Shown here: positions 1-11,383 of the stretch, piece by piece
Numbering within the stretch: the first letter of the stretch is position 1
Layout: every line of letters begins with the position of its first letter
Source of the DNA: Coleophoma eucalyptorum
Taxonomy: Eukaryota; Ascomycota; Leotiomycetes; Helotiales; Dermateaceae
Assembly: GCA_026120035.1 (NCBI GenBank)
Contig: JALRME010000003.1
Location: forward strand, 1,911,975 to 1,975,974
Direction: 5' to 3'
DNA: 64,000 bases
Translations under genes and position numbers: made by a program
Notes under the pieces: model-generated
Told to the model about the DNA's origin: nothing
The model's database searches: none
Seen by the model: the letters and a program-made list of their open reading frames with translations, nothing else

Positions 1-63
1 TAACCGCGGTTCGTGGTTGGCACGTTGATGCATATCCTTGGGTTTGTGTCTGTATGCTTTCAG

Positions 64-518
64 ATCCCGAAGGCATGCAGGGTGGCGAGACTGGTCTGGA
101 GAAGGGTGATGGGTCTATTGTGAAAATGCTGGGTCCCGGGGTGGGCTGGGCAGTCATGATGCAGGGAGGATGCATCAACCACATCGCGCTCAAAGCTTAC
201 GGATCCAAGGAGCGGATCACCATGGTTACTTCTTTTAAGGCAAAAGACCCACTGGCAAAGGATATGAGTACGCTCCATATAACTAACAAGAGCAGCCGAC
301 TAGAGGAGCTATTCCTACAATGGACGACCTACAGAATGGATATTATCTCTAAGAGAGCAGAGGCAATTAAGCAGGACATTGCTAATGGACGAATGTCAGC
401 AGATGAGATCAAAAGGAAGATGAATGATTGGGTAAAGGAGCAGACTGAATATCTTGCGATTACGTGCCGAGAGATGGAGGATGCTGTACCTTACGGCACT
501 AATGTTAATGTTCATTAA
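64..518 (+). CDS. 3' exon of a 2OG-Fe(II)-oxygenase-like fungal protein (partial)
   Basis: This is the last exon of a gene that begins before the window. A TTTCAG acceptor ends at base 63 and the frame is open from there to TAA at 518, giving about 151 residues. The residues around MMQGGCINHIAL and ERITMVTSFKAKDP, followed by a long charged helical tail, resemble the C-terminal part of a common fungal family of roughly 350-400 residues that I associate with 2-oxoglutarate/Fe(II) oxygenases. The catalytic HxD..H part would lie upstream and cannot be seen, so the function rests on memory of the family. The fragment has no stops or frameshifts and looks intact. Confidence 0.55.
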
Positions 519-1694
519 TGACGATACGTATCATACAGTATGGATTCATCATACCACGAGTATATGAGATTTTAGTCTGCTAGTAATTCGTTGCTTTGGT
601 CATATTTACCCTAGAGCATGAAATTATGTCGCAGCTTGAAGTACCGTTTACCCGTTGAATGCATGAACAACAATTTCAGATCAGTCAGATTTAGCAAGGT
701 GAAAGATATGACTTCACATGTTATAGGAGATCGATAGCTTCATCGCCATCGTACAAGACGAAGCTTGTTGCATAGAGGTACTCAGCTCCAGCCTTATTTG
801 TAATAAGATTGTTGTGATTGCCTTGTTGCAACCTCTTCACCTTATGGTCTCCTGGACAGTCAAGGGTAAAACCACTTGGACAGGACAAGTAAAATGTTCC
901 TGGCCATCTTGACTGTTGGAGTTTCCTACGCCCGAGGACTGCCCCAACAACCGAGAGCGCCTCGACCGTGGAATTCATGGCCATGTTGGGTATAGTCTAA
1001 TTGGTACACGCGCAGTACTCTCTGGTCTATGAGGATGAGGAAATAGTCGACGAGGCGACTCTAGCTTATCAATACCGTTTTACGGTTGGTGGTTTAGACT
1101 GGAGTCGAGATATCTGTCACATTTTCTAGGATACCAGCTGGCTGGTTGCTTGAGATAAGTACGGAGTAAGTGCCAAGTAACAATCGGGTCAGTCGGGGCT
1201 AACACAGTTCTGGCTGCTCGCTTGAGACTTTAAGTGGGCCACTGCTTGTCATGCTTTCTAGACAAGGGACCCGGCGGGGATTGGCGGGGATGGCGGAACT
1301 GAGAGGAGTGGGGGAGTGGGAAAGTGGGAGCGGAAGTTACTTTTATGTCATTTCTCTATGAATAAAGTCTTTATCCTGCCTTCTTGAGAAAATACCATAC
1401 ACTGTTTCCGAGATTATCTCAGCGCTGCACCCCCATCTCAAGGCTTGGTCGAAAGATAAGAATGTTGTTTGTGCGGAAAGACCCACGAGTCCATTATTCC
1501 TTATCATTATCGTCATCCAAATCACCTGAAGCTTGTGGTCATGGATATTTGTATATATATGCCTGCAGCAGTCGGACTACATGACCAGTGTACATCCCTT
1601 CAACGGTTCATTCATTCATTCATTCTGAACCTTCTGGCGTAGAGCATTTCCTGGGCTAGGATCTTCGTGGGTATAATCATTTGCAAGCTTCATC
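519..1694. other. Intergenic region, no convincing gene
   Basis: About 1.2 kb separates the partial first gene from the permease. One 87-codon ATG frame lies on the minus strand at 721-984 (starts MAMNSTVEAL); it has no signal peptide, no recognisable domain and no clear splice partners, so I do not call it a gene. A short (CATT)n tract lies near 1605-1625, just upstream of the permease. The rest shows nothing I recognise. Confidence 0.5.
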
Positions 1695-3546
1695 ATGGAG
1701 TACAAGCATGAGGCAAAGGCGACAGACACTCAGGAGAGATCAGAAAACAGTGGAGAGTATGAAGGAATAGTGCTAGACAATGCTGATCAGTTGCAACGTC
1801 ATCTGGGGAATCGGCAAATTCAGCTCATTGCCATAGGTGGCTCAATTGGAACAGCTCTTTTTGTCAGTATCGGTGGCGGTCTCTTGAAAGGCGGCCCGGC
1901 CTCGCTGCTCTTAGCGTACGCGACTTATTCCTGCCTGTTAGCCCTCGTCAACAACTGCATGGCCGAGATGGCTGTATTCATGCCGGTATCTGGATCTTTC
2001 ATTCGTATGGCTGGGAAATGGGTTGATGAATCTTTTGGATTTATGGCAGGCTGGAACTTCTTTCTCTACGAGGCAGTCCTTATTCCTTGGGAAATATCAG
2101 CTCTCAATCTCGTCTTGACCTTTTGGAGCGATGACATACCTGTTGCTGCTATTTGCGCTGCTTGCATAGTTCTGTACTCGTAAGTAATAAGTGGCTTTCG
2201 GGATACTTCTATTCATCACTGACAAGACTAGTGCCTTGAACATCTTTGCTGTCAAATATTATGGAGAGGCCGAATTCTGGTAAGTACTTCATCATCCGTA
2301 AGGAATGTTCTGACATTTAGAACAGGCTTGCATCTGGCAAAGTCTTGCTTATCGCTATTGTTTTCTCATTTACCTTTGTAACTATGGTCGGTGGCAATCC
2401 TCAACATGATGCATATGGATTCAGAAACTGGAGTCATCCTGTAAGTACTCATTAGTGAGGCTTATTGGCCGCTAATGCAGCCATATCTTTTATATTTGCA
2501 CGTCAGACTCATCAAATAAACAGGGTGCATTCAAAGAATATGTCACAACTGGAGACTTAGGTCGCTTTGAAGGATTCCTCGGTTCACTGTGGACTGCTGC
2601 CTTCACAATCGTTGGCCCAGAATACCTTGCCATGGTTGCTGGTGAGGCCAAGCATCCCCGAATATATCTCAAGAATGCTTTCAAAACTATGTACTGGCGA
2701 TTTGCGGTATTTTTCATCGGCGGTGCACTTTGTGTTGGGATCATCCTCCCCTATAATGACCCAACACTGAACTCCGTCCTCCAAGGAGAGTCGAGTGGAG
2801 CTGGAACAGCAGCAGCGTCTCCATATGTCATTGCTATGCAAAACATGGGTATCAGTGCTCTGCCGCATCTTACCAATGCTCTCCTCGTCACATCAATCTT
2901 CTCAGCAGGAAATGCACTCACCTATTGTGCAACAAGGTCTCTCTATGGTCTCGCTCTTGAAGGCCAAGCACCTAAGTTTCTTCGAAAGTGCACCAAATCT
3001 GGTGTGCCCATATATTGCTACATTGTCACCATGCTTTTCCCACTCTTATCCTTCCTCCAGGTATCAAGCGGATCAGCTCAAGTCATCACCTGGCTAGCAA
3101 ATCTTACAGAGGCTGCACAGATTATCAACTATATCGTAATGTCCCTGACATATATTTTCTTCTACCGTGCGCTCAAAGCTCAAGGCATCGACCGAAAGAG
3201 CCTTCCGTATACAGGCTGGTTCCAGCCTTATTGTGGTTGGATCGGCCTGTCAGGCATGATTATTACTGTGACATGTTACGGGTACACGACATTTCTGCCC
3301 GGACATTGGGATGTTGGCAGCTTCTTTTCCTACTATACGATGCTCTTACTCGCTCCCCTCACATATGGCGGATGGAAGGTGACCAAGCGGACAAAATTTA
3401 TTCCCAGTGGGGAAGCAGATCTCGTTTGGGATAGGCCAGTAATTGATGCATATGAAGCGGCGATTGTTGCAAAGCCCTCCACATTTTGGGGGGAAGTATT
3501 GGACATGTTTCGCTTGAGAAAGAAAAGTGTTGTACAAGATTTCTAA
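1695..3546 (+). CDS. Amino-acid permease (APC superfamily, YAT family)
   Basis: Plasma-membrane proton-coupled amino-acid uptake transporter. Four exons join cleanly (1695-2179, 2232-2279, 2326-2440, 2524-3546) into 556 residues, the normal length for fungal YAT permeases. After a hydrophilic N-terminus of about 45 residues come the first membrane helix with IAIGGSIGTALFVSIGGGL, the family signature, and the conserved GPEYLAMVAGEAKHPR stretch that opens exon 4. About 12 hydrophobic segments can be counted. All introns are 45-85 bp with GTAAGT donors. Substrate cannot be told from sequence; related proteins carry proline, acidic or broad-range amino acids. No lesion is seen. Confidence 0.9.
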
Positions 3547-4469
3547 GTGTTTGGTCGGATCTCTAAAGCATTATTATTCTAAGTCTACAGATATATATGT
3601 ACTATAGTGAGACATCCATCTGCACCACCGGTTATGTTCCTACGCTTGTAATGATGCCTGTCTGCAGCCCCAGTTTCTTAATTCTTAAATTCTGACCGCA
3701 CTTTGAGATGTTAAAGTGGATTGAATCAATATCAAATTTGACTAAGTGTATATCATTGGGCAGTTGCTTTTATTACCTTTAACTCTGTGCCGCCCATTCT
3801 ATTGCGAGTTTCCGTGATAAGACATAATTAATGGGCATTCTATCACGACTTTCATCGAGTCGGACTGAAACTAATATTTTATAGGTTTACGGATCTAACC
3901 TGAAAGGAATCCAGACTCCTTAGAGAAAACTACAGACAGTTAATGGAACCCCATCGTACAGATGCCTCTTTATACTTTGGGTATCCTGACTTCCTCTGGT
4001 TGACTCATCGTTGTTCTTGCTGGAAATGCTCTTGAATGGCTTGTCTCTGGTAACTGACGTGTTAGCCTTGCGAGAATATCCACGTGTTTCCATTCGCTTT
4101 GCCTAGCTGTAATATAGAGATGAGCTGGATGGGATAGGCTAGGAATGGTAACTTATCTAAATTGAACTTGCTAAGAATCAACCCTTTGATCATATACACG
4201 TTTTTGGACACTTCCGCATTCATTTACCTTATGGTACTTGCTCAGTAACAAGCTATACCTTGAACAGAGTGGCGTGTTATGCGAGAGGCTGCTTCGCGTA
4301 AGGAGTATTCGAATAAGTGACAGCTTGACTTTCTAGTATATTTTAACGAGTTATGCTAAGAACAACTTCACCTTGGAATATGTTAACACACTGCAACCTT
4401 GGCCTCTCTTAAACTTAAGCCAACAATAATCTATAACATTACCTGACGATTAGTAGTAGTACACCACCT
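3547..4469. other. Intergenic region, AT-rich, nothing recognised
   Basis: This holds the 3' flank of the permease and the upstream region of the decayed F-box gene. There are no ORFs of note, no RNA gene and no repeat that I can match elsewhere in the window. Confidence 0.4.
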
Positions 4470-6017
4470 ATGTCTTCACTAGTTGGTGTGCTCTCTGGTC
4501 CAATAGAAATTATTCTTAATATCTTCCAAAATTACAACGATCTCCTAGATATAATTGCATTAGCCTCGACGTATAAGGATCTTCATTCAATCTGAATTTA
4601 CCACAGGGGGACATAATTTGGTATGTAGGCAACAGTAGTATCAAGGCCTCTGAACTATTTTAACAATTTACTTCTAGGTTCGTGCTACGGAGATCATCAA
4701 GAGTACACAGCCTAATGGAGAACTACCGCTTTGTCCATTTCCGCTTTAACGCTTAATTGGTGCTTTTATACTACCGACTGTTCAAGACCTAGAGTGTGTC
4801 TACAACTTGTAACATATGATACGATGTATGGAATGTATGATTCTATATTGGGACAAGGAGGATGACTTCACAACAGACATTCAGCACATCGACTTCGAAT
4901 CACTAGAGGACCTCGGATGGGATGCGTGGAAAGACAACTTCTATAGATCTATGTACAGGGTGGCTGTTCTAGCCTCGATGTATTATAATGCATATATCGA
5001 GCCACTGTTCGTTGCAGTACAAACGGGGGATTTTAAGGTCTTCAATCGCCTTCAATACCTATGTTTTTCTTCACTAATAAATGATACGGATCTCGGTTTC
5101 CTAAGGCAATAGCCTGTATGCAACTACGATGCTAAGGATACAAGTGATACTGGTAAAAAGAGGGACAAAGATCTGACGCAGTTTTGAGCCGTCTTCTGAT
5201 TGACTTTTGTAAGACTTCAAATCTACGAATAGCAAAGAAGACGAACCCTATGGAACCTACATTATTTTGCGTGTTCTTGCTGCTTATGAGCACTTAACTA
5301 GCAAGATCGTCCATCAGAATGGGAAACCCCGCTACGGAAGAGCAATCTGGGATGAAAGTCAGGGGCTACGCACCATAGATGGAAAATTTAGAAGAGTTCA
5401 GGTTGTTGTTTTTGGTATCTTTCAAGTGGAAGAGATAACATTACCAAATAGGGTCGAAGATTCTACAAGGCTTTATTTGATAGCTAATCCTATAGCTAGC
5501 ATACCATATGATAGATCTAGGCCGAAAAGCCTTAGCCATAGCACGAAGATCTTATCATCCTCGTTCGTTGATATAGAACTAACACTCTATCACCTACAGA
5601 GAGTATCGACAAGTCCAAATAGGCACGGCGGGTATCCAGCACCGGAGCCTATGCTACTATTCTTTACCAACGATCCTGACCACCTCTTAAACTAGAGTCA
5701 CTACGACGGTCTACATCTAGCTAAGTACGAACCGCCGGTATATTCCTTTGAATAAGAAATGTTGCATTTACTGGTTGCACGTAAGTCATTAGTTCTAGGA
5801 ACGCTCTTTGTATTTCCTATAAAATATTATAGAAAAGCTAGGCCTCTAGTGGTGAATTGAAATTTTTAGGTCACGCTTCTACGATCCACTGCTCTCTGAA
5901 TTTGGAATAGACTCCTTCATATTAATCTATGAAGGGTATAACTTGGTCTATGTAACTAATACTTTGTTTTACCATAGCGTCCACGCAGATAAGTTTACCG
6001 AATACAAATTAATATAA
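4470..6017 (+). pseudogene. Decayed F-box-type protein gene
   Basis: Pieces of one fungal F-box-like family line up in order. An ATG at 4470 opens an F-box-like start (PIEIILNIFQNYNDLLDIIA), which stops at TGA 4593-4595 where Trp is expected. A likely intron follows (about 4621-4677), then an ATEIIKSTQPNGELP block in another frame, a middle block (4816-5112, FYRSMYRVAVLASMYY), a later block (5267-5695, AAYEHLTSKIV and VVVFGIFQVEEITLP) and a C-terminal tail to about 6017 (IDSFILIYEGYN). Several in-frame stops and frame changes make it non-functional. Intact relatives are about 400-500 residues long and are presumed substrate receptors of SCF ubiquitin ligases. Its remains end directly at the 3' end of the convergent acetyltransferase gene. 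Confidence 0.7.
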
Positions 6018-6551
6018 TCACAAGGCCTTTGGAAACCCGTTGCCCTTACGTTGGAGAATTGCAGGCCCCTCCCCAGGTTCGCCATTAGGTCCTCTCTGAG
6101 AACGCACAATTTCCATGTCTAAAAGCTTCTCATAGAACGGTACAGAGCGCTCCCAGTCTGACGTAAATAACAAACTACGTCGTAGGTGTGGCATAGAGTC
6201 GATCACCTCCTTCACACACGTGATCAGCCACTTTCCGAGCCCTCTGCCTTGATATGTTGGCCAGACATATACGTCAGTGAGATAGACAAATGTTGCGAAG
6301 TCGGTCACACCTCGAGCTATACCTATAAGTTCTAATTCCTGTTTTATAGTGCTAGTCTCATAGAGGCCAAAGCACAAAGAACTTTTCAAGGCTTGCTGCA
6401 ACACTTCCTCAGGCATTGGTTGTGCCCAGTACACATCATCACTTGCAAAGGCATCATTGAGCTTCGCGATCGGGATAAGTGACCAGTCGGTAGAAATCAT
6501 GTATTGACCTTTGGACCAGGTTCGGTGCTGCAAAATTGATGGCTCGGACAT
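6018..6551 (-). CDS. GNAT-family N-acetyltransferase
   Basis: Single-exon gene for a 177-residue protein with one GNAT domain across nearly its whole length. The acetyl-CoA-binding motif A is visible as VYVWPTYQGRGLGKWL (Q/R-x-x-G-x-G), preceded by the beta-strand FATFVYLTDVY, and motif B resembles RRSLLFTSDWERSVPFYEKL. It would transfer an acetyl group from acetyl-CoA to a small molecule or protein amine in the cytosol; the substrate is unknown. Length is normal for a stand-alone GNAT. It starts at an ATG with an open upstream region of over 1 kb. No lesions are seen. Confidence 0.88.
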   Translation of the reverse strand: MSEPSILQHRTWSKGQYMISTDWSLIPIAKLNDAFASDDVYWAQPMPEEVLQQALKSSLCFGLYETSTIKQELELIGIARGVTDFATFVYLTDVYVWPTYQGRGLGKWLITCVKEVIDSMPHLRRSLLFTSDWERSVPFYEKLLDMEIVRSQRGPNGEPGEGPAILQRKGNGFPKAL

Positions 6552-7967
6552 TGAGTAATACTGATTAAGTTTGCTGGAGCCGATCAGCCAATATCTAAAA
6601 TAAAAATGGAGTTCAGTAGAAGGTGTCTCATATTCTATTCAACATACATCAAGGTGGCTTGCTTTTCTTGATAGCCCAGTGGGGAAAATCTTTAACTGCT
6701 ATGATTTTATTTATGGTATTTGACAAATTTTACTTGAGTCATTACGCTGTTCCGAGTTCGGCACTAGGCAGTACCATTCACTAGACCACATTTTAGCTAG
6801 GCGATTTTAACGTGAACTTTGAGGGATATCCGGAGCCCGGTAGGCCAGGGTCTCTAGGTGTCAAGTGTCACAAGGACCTTGGCGTAGACTAGGAGTTTAA
6901 AACGACGGACAGAGATCGGAGCCCTGACGCAGGGCAAACATGGGGACCCTTTTCGATCCAACAAACCTTGATATCATGACGTTACGATTGACTTACTTAC
7001 TGCTGGGATTTAGGCTTCTTTTATACGAAAAGATGGCCTGTACTATATCAGAAGAGGTAAAAATATTCAGATCTCAGAAAAAGCGTTTAATCCTTTCTTG
7101 ATCGAATTACTTTTTAACTCTTTTTTGCTTTGAGTCATTGGTTATAAATTAGATACGCTTAGGGCAAAACAATCTACGCATGTGTCGAGACACTATAGCC
7201 ACAGCTGATTCTGCTATTTCAGATGCAGTGTGTCGGACTGGTTGGAGGCTGGATTGTTGAATAATTGACGAATGAACTATGTGAGAACAATTGTGTGATA
7301 ACATTATTGAACATTAATGTGTAAAATTAAGGGTGTCAATCAACATCATTCAACGTTGTTAAGGTCGAATTTAGATAAAGTTCAATCAATAGTCTTAAAT
7401 GACCCTGCAAGTCATGTGAATAGGACCTCTGTAGGTTAATATAACCCCTGTATCCTACAATACCCTCTGGAGGTCAACAAGATGGTAGGTATTCTGTCCC
7501 GAATACTAAGGCCTTATTCCAAAGCAAAATGAGCAAAGTCAAGTTTGGTGGCTGCTTCCTGGTGGACAGATAGAATAGAGTAGGCCACTTTCACCACATT
7601 TCTTCCTCCTTCCTCGACAAGTCCAACAGCCTGTAGTGCTGCAACTAAAGTGTCTGCAAACCACTACAGCTGCCCAAGGTACCTTCCTGATCAGGGATCA
7701 CCGACAGTAGTTTATCCTTAGTCTTATCGGCCAATCGCTACTAATGCACCTAAACGAGGCTACATCGTAATTGTGAGTTGTATTCCTTGTAGAGCGAGTA
7801 GAGAAATGGTATTGTTGAGCAGTATATAAAAGCATTTATCTCTCACCTCTATAAAGAAAACTTTCTTTCTCTATTCATTTTTGCTTCGCTTCCTAGTGAT
7901 CTTGATTAATAAGCCCTTCGAGCCAGATCGTCTCTCGCTAAATTTACATTGTCAACTTCAAGCACCT
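6552..7967. other. Intergenic region, nothing recognised apart from a TATA box
   Basis: About 1.4 kb between two divergently transcribed genes (acetyltransferase on minus, APH-like kinase on plus). It is AT-rich, has no supported ORF, and serves presumably as promoter for both. Confidence 0.45.
7823..7830 (+). promoter_or_regulatory. TATA box of the APH-like kinase gene
   Basis: TATATAAA lies about 138 bp before the chosen ATG at 7968. A pyrimidine-rich stretch (CTTTCTTTCTCT) follows at about 7861, as is common near fungal transcription starts. Confidence 0.5.
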
Positions 7968-9365
7968 ATGCACCACATGTCATCTACAGCTCCAGATACC
8001 GATGCTGTGAAGGCAATACATCGTGAATTCATTCAGAAGTTCTTCGAATCTGACCTCGGCATCCCCGTGAAGGAGATAGCTACTCTCCCCCGCTGCAACA
8101 ATAACTTCATCCACTTCGTGACCTTCCCGTCATCCTTTGCCTCAGACATTGCCGTCTCAAGCAAACCCGGTACCAACCCCATCCCTTACGGTACAACAAA
8201 AGCCGTCTTCCGCATCGGAAACCCTGCCAGCATATTCAACCATGCTGTCAAGATTGAAAACACAGTCGCCATGATGCAGCTCATGCGCCAAGCCCTCTCG
8301 AAGCTGGCAATCGTCCCGCATGTCTATGCCTGGAGCAAGACTGGTGGGCCTTCTGGAAGTGGCTGGATCCTTGAGCAGCACATGCCCGGCATTAACATTG
8401 AATCTGACTTCCATAATAACCTGAATAGAGAATCACAGCGCCACGTCCTCAGCCAAGTCGCCGAGGTGCTCCAGATTGTGCAAAACTTCAAACTCCCTGC
8501 CGCAGCATCTGGCTTCGGCGGCCTTGCCTTCGACGAAGATGGCCATATTGTCAGCGGTCCATTTGTTGTGGAGCCTTATACAGGCCCGTATCCGGATATG
8601 AAGAGTTTTTATAAGGATATGCTACGAGCGCAACTGGAAGAGGCGGATCGGTCTCGTGTTGCTAGGGGATGGCGCGAGAATGGGCTACGCAACAAACTTG
8701 ATGCGTTTGCAGAAAGGGGCCTAGGGACTGTTCTGTCCAGGACACTTGTCAAGGATGTGAAGCCAAGTTTGATTATCGGCGATGTTGGTATGTTTCTTCT
8801 TTTTAATCTATTCACTGTTCCTCCGTTCAATCTGATGCCATTGTATCTTGTGACCAAGACTTACCACCTCGACTAACCGTGCAACTCTATAGTCATCGCC
8901 AACTTCCTCTTCCACCCTACTACCAACCAAATCCTCGGCCTCGTCGACTACGACTGCAGTCATACCGGGCACCCCATCCACGAATTCTTCTTCTCTTCCT
9001 TCTCTCTTTCCTACTGCGTCATCTCAGCCAACCCCTCCGTCGTCTCCACTCTCTTCCACGGCTTCCCATCTCCGCTCCCTCCTTCCATCTCACCGAGTAG
9101 TCCAGAGTACCGTGACAACGATGCGCCGCAATGGGCAGTCATGGCGATTTTTGAAGAGGAGTTGGAAAGAGTGGGAGCGGCGAGGCCATGTAGCATTGAG
9201 GGGGCGGAGAGTATTGCGGAGGTGTATGGGTTTATGTCGGAGATTTGCCCCTTCTTTTTTGTAATGGAAAGTTGGATTCAGAGACAGAGTGAAGAGAAGT
9301 TGCAGGAGTGTATAAAGGAGCAGGAGAAGAAAATTGAAAAGGCATTAGCTCAGTGGGGGTTTTAG
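7968..9365 (+). CDS. APH-fold phosphotransferase (aminoglycoside phosphotransferase / choline-kinase-like)
   Basis: Two exons (7968-8787 and 8893-9365) give 430 residues. The kinase core is spread over the splice: the catalytic-loop region reads IIGDVVIANFLFHP, then LGLVDYDCSHTGHP, which corresponds to HGDxxxxN and the metal-binding DxD/DYD of the family. The Asp (about residue 272), the Asn five residues on and the later DYD are kept, but the usual His of the HGD motif is Ile here. GYGTTK-like and GWILEQHMPG segments fit the N-lobe and hinge. In fungi such proteins are common and mostly of unknown substrate; antibiotic resistance should not be assumed. The frame is open upstream to 7881 but has no ATG before 7968. 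Confidence 0.8.
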
Positions 9366-10500
9366 ACAATAGATGTTGGAGAAATAGCACGATTGCCGTT
9401 ACGTGTAGAGAGGACTCTGTAAATATAGTATTACTGCCCCCGCTCGTCTTTACAACTACATGTAGCACACATATAAGGTCATATGACACAACGTTGTTGA
9501 AGGCGAATGCAAGGAACGACGTAGGTCAGGGACAAAACAGATCAAGCAGTGCAGGGCACCGAGAACAATGTTAGGCGCCCAAAAATGTCTGCAGCCGAAT
9601 TATGGAGGAGAACGATGAAAGTAGGCATGAATAGCTGTTACTAGAAGGATGATGGAGTCATTGCGATGGTTCAGCTTTTGCCCGAAGCTCCGTACGTGAA
9701 GTTTGGGGTGTGGGGGTTGTGTTGCATATATGCCTGTACCTTGACCAGTAGCTTCCAACCCTAAAAAACTCTTCTCGGTAGCTGTACGCTGGGAGGGAGC
9801 CTGGCCCAAGCTGCTACCGGGCCACTATTAGCGCCTAGTTATCTAGCCATTCAGCGACTTTGCCATCATCTTCTTCACCGCTTACCTGGTAGGTTTCACT
9901 GTTTTCCCACCTTGAACTTGTGGCCAAGGTCATGTTGCGTCCTGTTTTAGTATAATGGCTAGATGTTGCATTGGCACGAGAGTTCGTGGTGACGGCCGCA
10001 AATGTCCTCACTTCCCGCTATTATAAAGCCCGAGTTACTGGTGATATTCAGTTCTCAGTAGTGCCAGTCTCTCTACCTTGATAATAATGCCGTTCAACCC
10101 CGCTGCTCACACCGTCGACGCATTTACATTTAAAATACATACTACAGGTATGCTACGTAGTTGTAAATTAGTTGTAGACGATAGAAAATGGAGTAGAATA
10201 TCCATCCGCATATTAGATCTCGTTTTATCCCGCGCTATTCATTATTTTGCTTGAGAAAAAGAATTACAAAAAGCATTCTGTACTAAACTCTTAAATACAC
10301 TACCATCCCTGATATCACGAAGCTAACTCAAAAGCGCGATGTGTTCTTTCTTTGGGAAACACCGCTGGCCCACTATAGATCTCATACAAGCCATTACTCT
10401 GCATCTTCGGAACTTCCCTATAACTGTGAAATTTGGCCTCTTGATAATTCGGTGGTAGGGGAATTTGCTGAGATCTATCATCCCTATTGTTTTTACACCT
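9366..10500. other. Intergenic region with a possible orphan first exon
   Basis: Mostly featureless. Near 10020 there is a TATA-like TATTATAAAG, then an ATG at 10087 opens 61 bases (MPFNPAAHTVDAFTFKIHTT) ending in a good GTATGC donor at 10148. Nothing coding follows before the next gene, so this may be the promoter and first exon of a gene whose body was lost. The similarity of MPFNPA to starts of some short-chain dehydrogenases is too short to rely on. Confidence 0.3.
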
Positions 10501-11383
10501 TTACTTGCGTAGGAAAATCACACCAAAGACCACCAAGGCGATGAAAGCAAGGCCGCCAATGATTCCCCCGACTAGTGCGCCAGTACTGCTAAAAGTGGCG
10601 TTGACTGAGGTTTCAGATGGCGATGGTGTGGGTGTTGCTAGTGAGGTTGTAGATGAACTTGATATTTCCGAACTTTCAATGGAGGAAAGAGATGATGATG
10701 TTTAGGATATTGTAGGCAAGGTCGTTGAAGATGAAGTAATTGAGCTTGAGAATGTCACACTATTTGACGAGGTTGTAGTCGCTTGGGCTAAGAGATGATC
10801 TATTACTGCTGTAGACCCACAAGCAATATAAGAGTATGTCTGATCAGGTCCAGCCGTCAAAATTGCCGATGAACAGAATTTGGCCCCAGATGCCGTGCTA
10901 TAAATGAATTAGATCAACAGCCCCATCAACTATTTATTACTCAGAGAAACTGCTTCTATATTGGATAATCTGGGCAGAAAGAACATACCAGGTAAACGTT
11001 GTAATGCCAGCCGTACCGAATATTCCACACCCAGACGTGCAACTGTTGGCATCCACGCAGTTTCCTGCCAACCCGCAGTCGCTAGCCTCAATAACTGAGG
11101 TGGGACAAAATCCCCATAGTCCGCGCTTCGTGTCAACACGGCAAGCAAAGCCTGGATCTGCCGTTCGAGGCTTACTAGCATCTCCATTTTCAAAGCCACA
11201 TACTGTATCGAATGTCGTCCTCTGCCGTGCTTTAAGTTCAATGGGATGATTTACGATTGATGTAGTATATGAAGCTGAGGTTATGGTAACACTACTTTTG
11301 GCATCTTGCGACAATATGTACTCTGCAGAGCCATGTATCTGGTGATTGAGGGAAAGGAGGAAGAGAAAGAGGAGCCAGTTCAT
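10501..11383 (-). pseudogene. Cys-rich, Ser/Thr-rich single-pass membrane protein with one internal stop
   Basis: Exon 1 (11383-10989) encodes a signal peptide (MNWLLFLFLLSLNHQIHGSA) and a Cys-rich ectodomain (TVCGFENGD, then GFCPTS, SDCGLAGNC, SCTSGCGIFG). Exon 2 (10897-10501) continues the domain (FCSS, YSYIACGS) into a Ser/Thr-rich stalk and one membrane helix (GALVGGIIGGLAFIALVVFG) with a short basic tail. The layout is that of a widespread fungal surface-protein family. One in-frame TAA at 10702-10704 splits the stalk; the frame continues correctly on both sides for 263 codons in total. Either this is a nonsense allele (CAA to TAA fits RIP or a simple transition), or the truncated form is secreted without an anchor, or the base is a sequencing error. 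Confidence 0.7.

Noticed and set aside
721..984. 87-codon minus-strand ATG frame
   Set aside because: No domain, signal peptide, splice partner or codon bias that would support it.
7968..9365. Antibiotic-resistance gene
   Set aside because: APH-fold proteins are common in fungi with unknown substrates, and this one lacks the HGD His.
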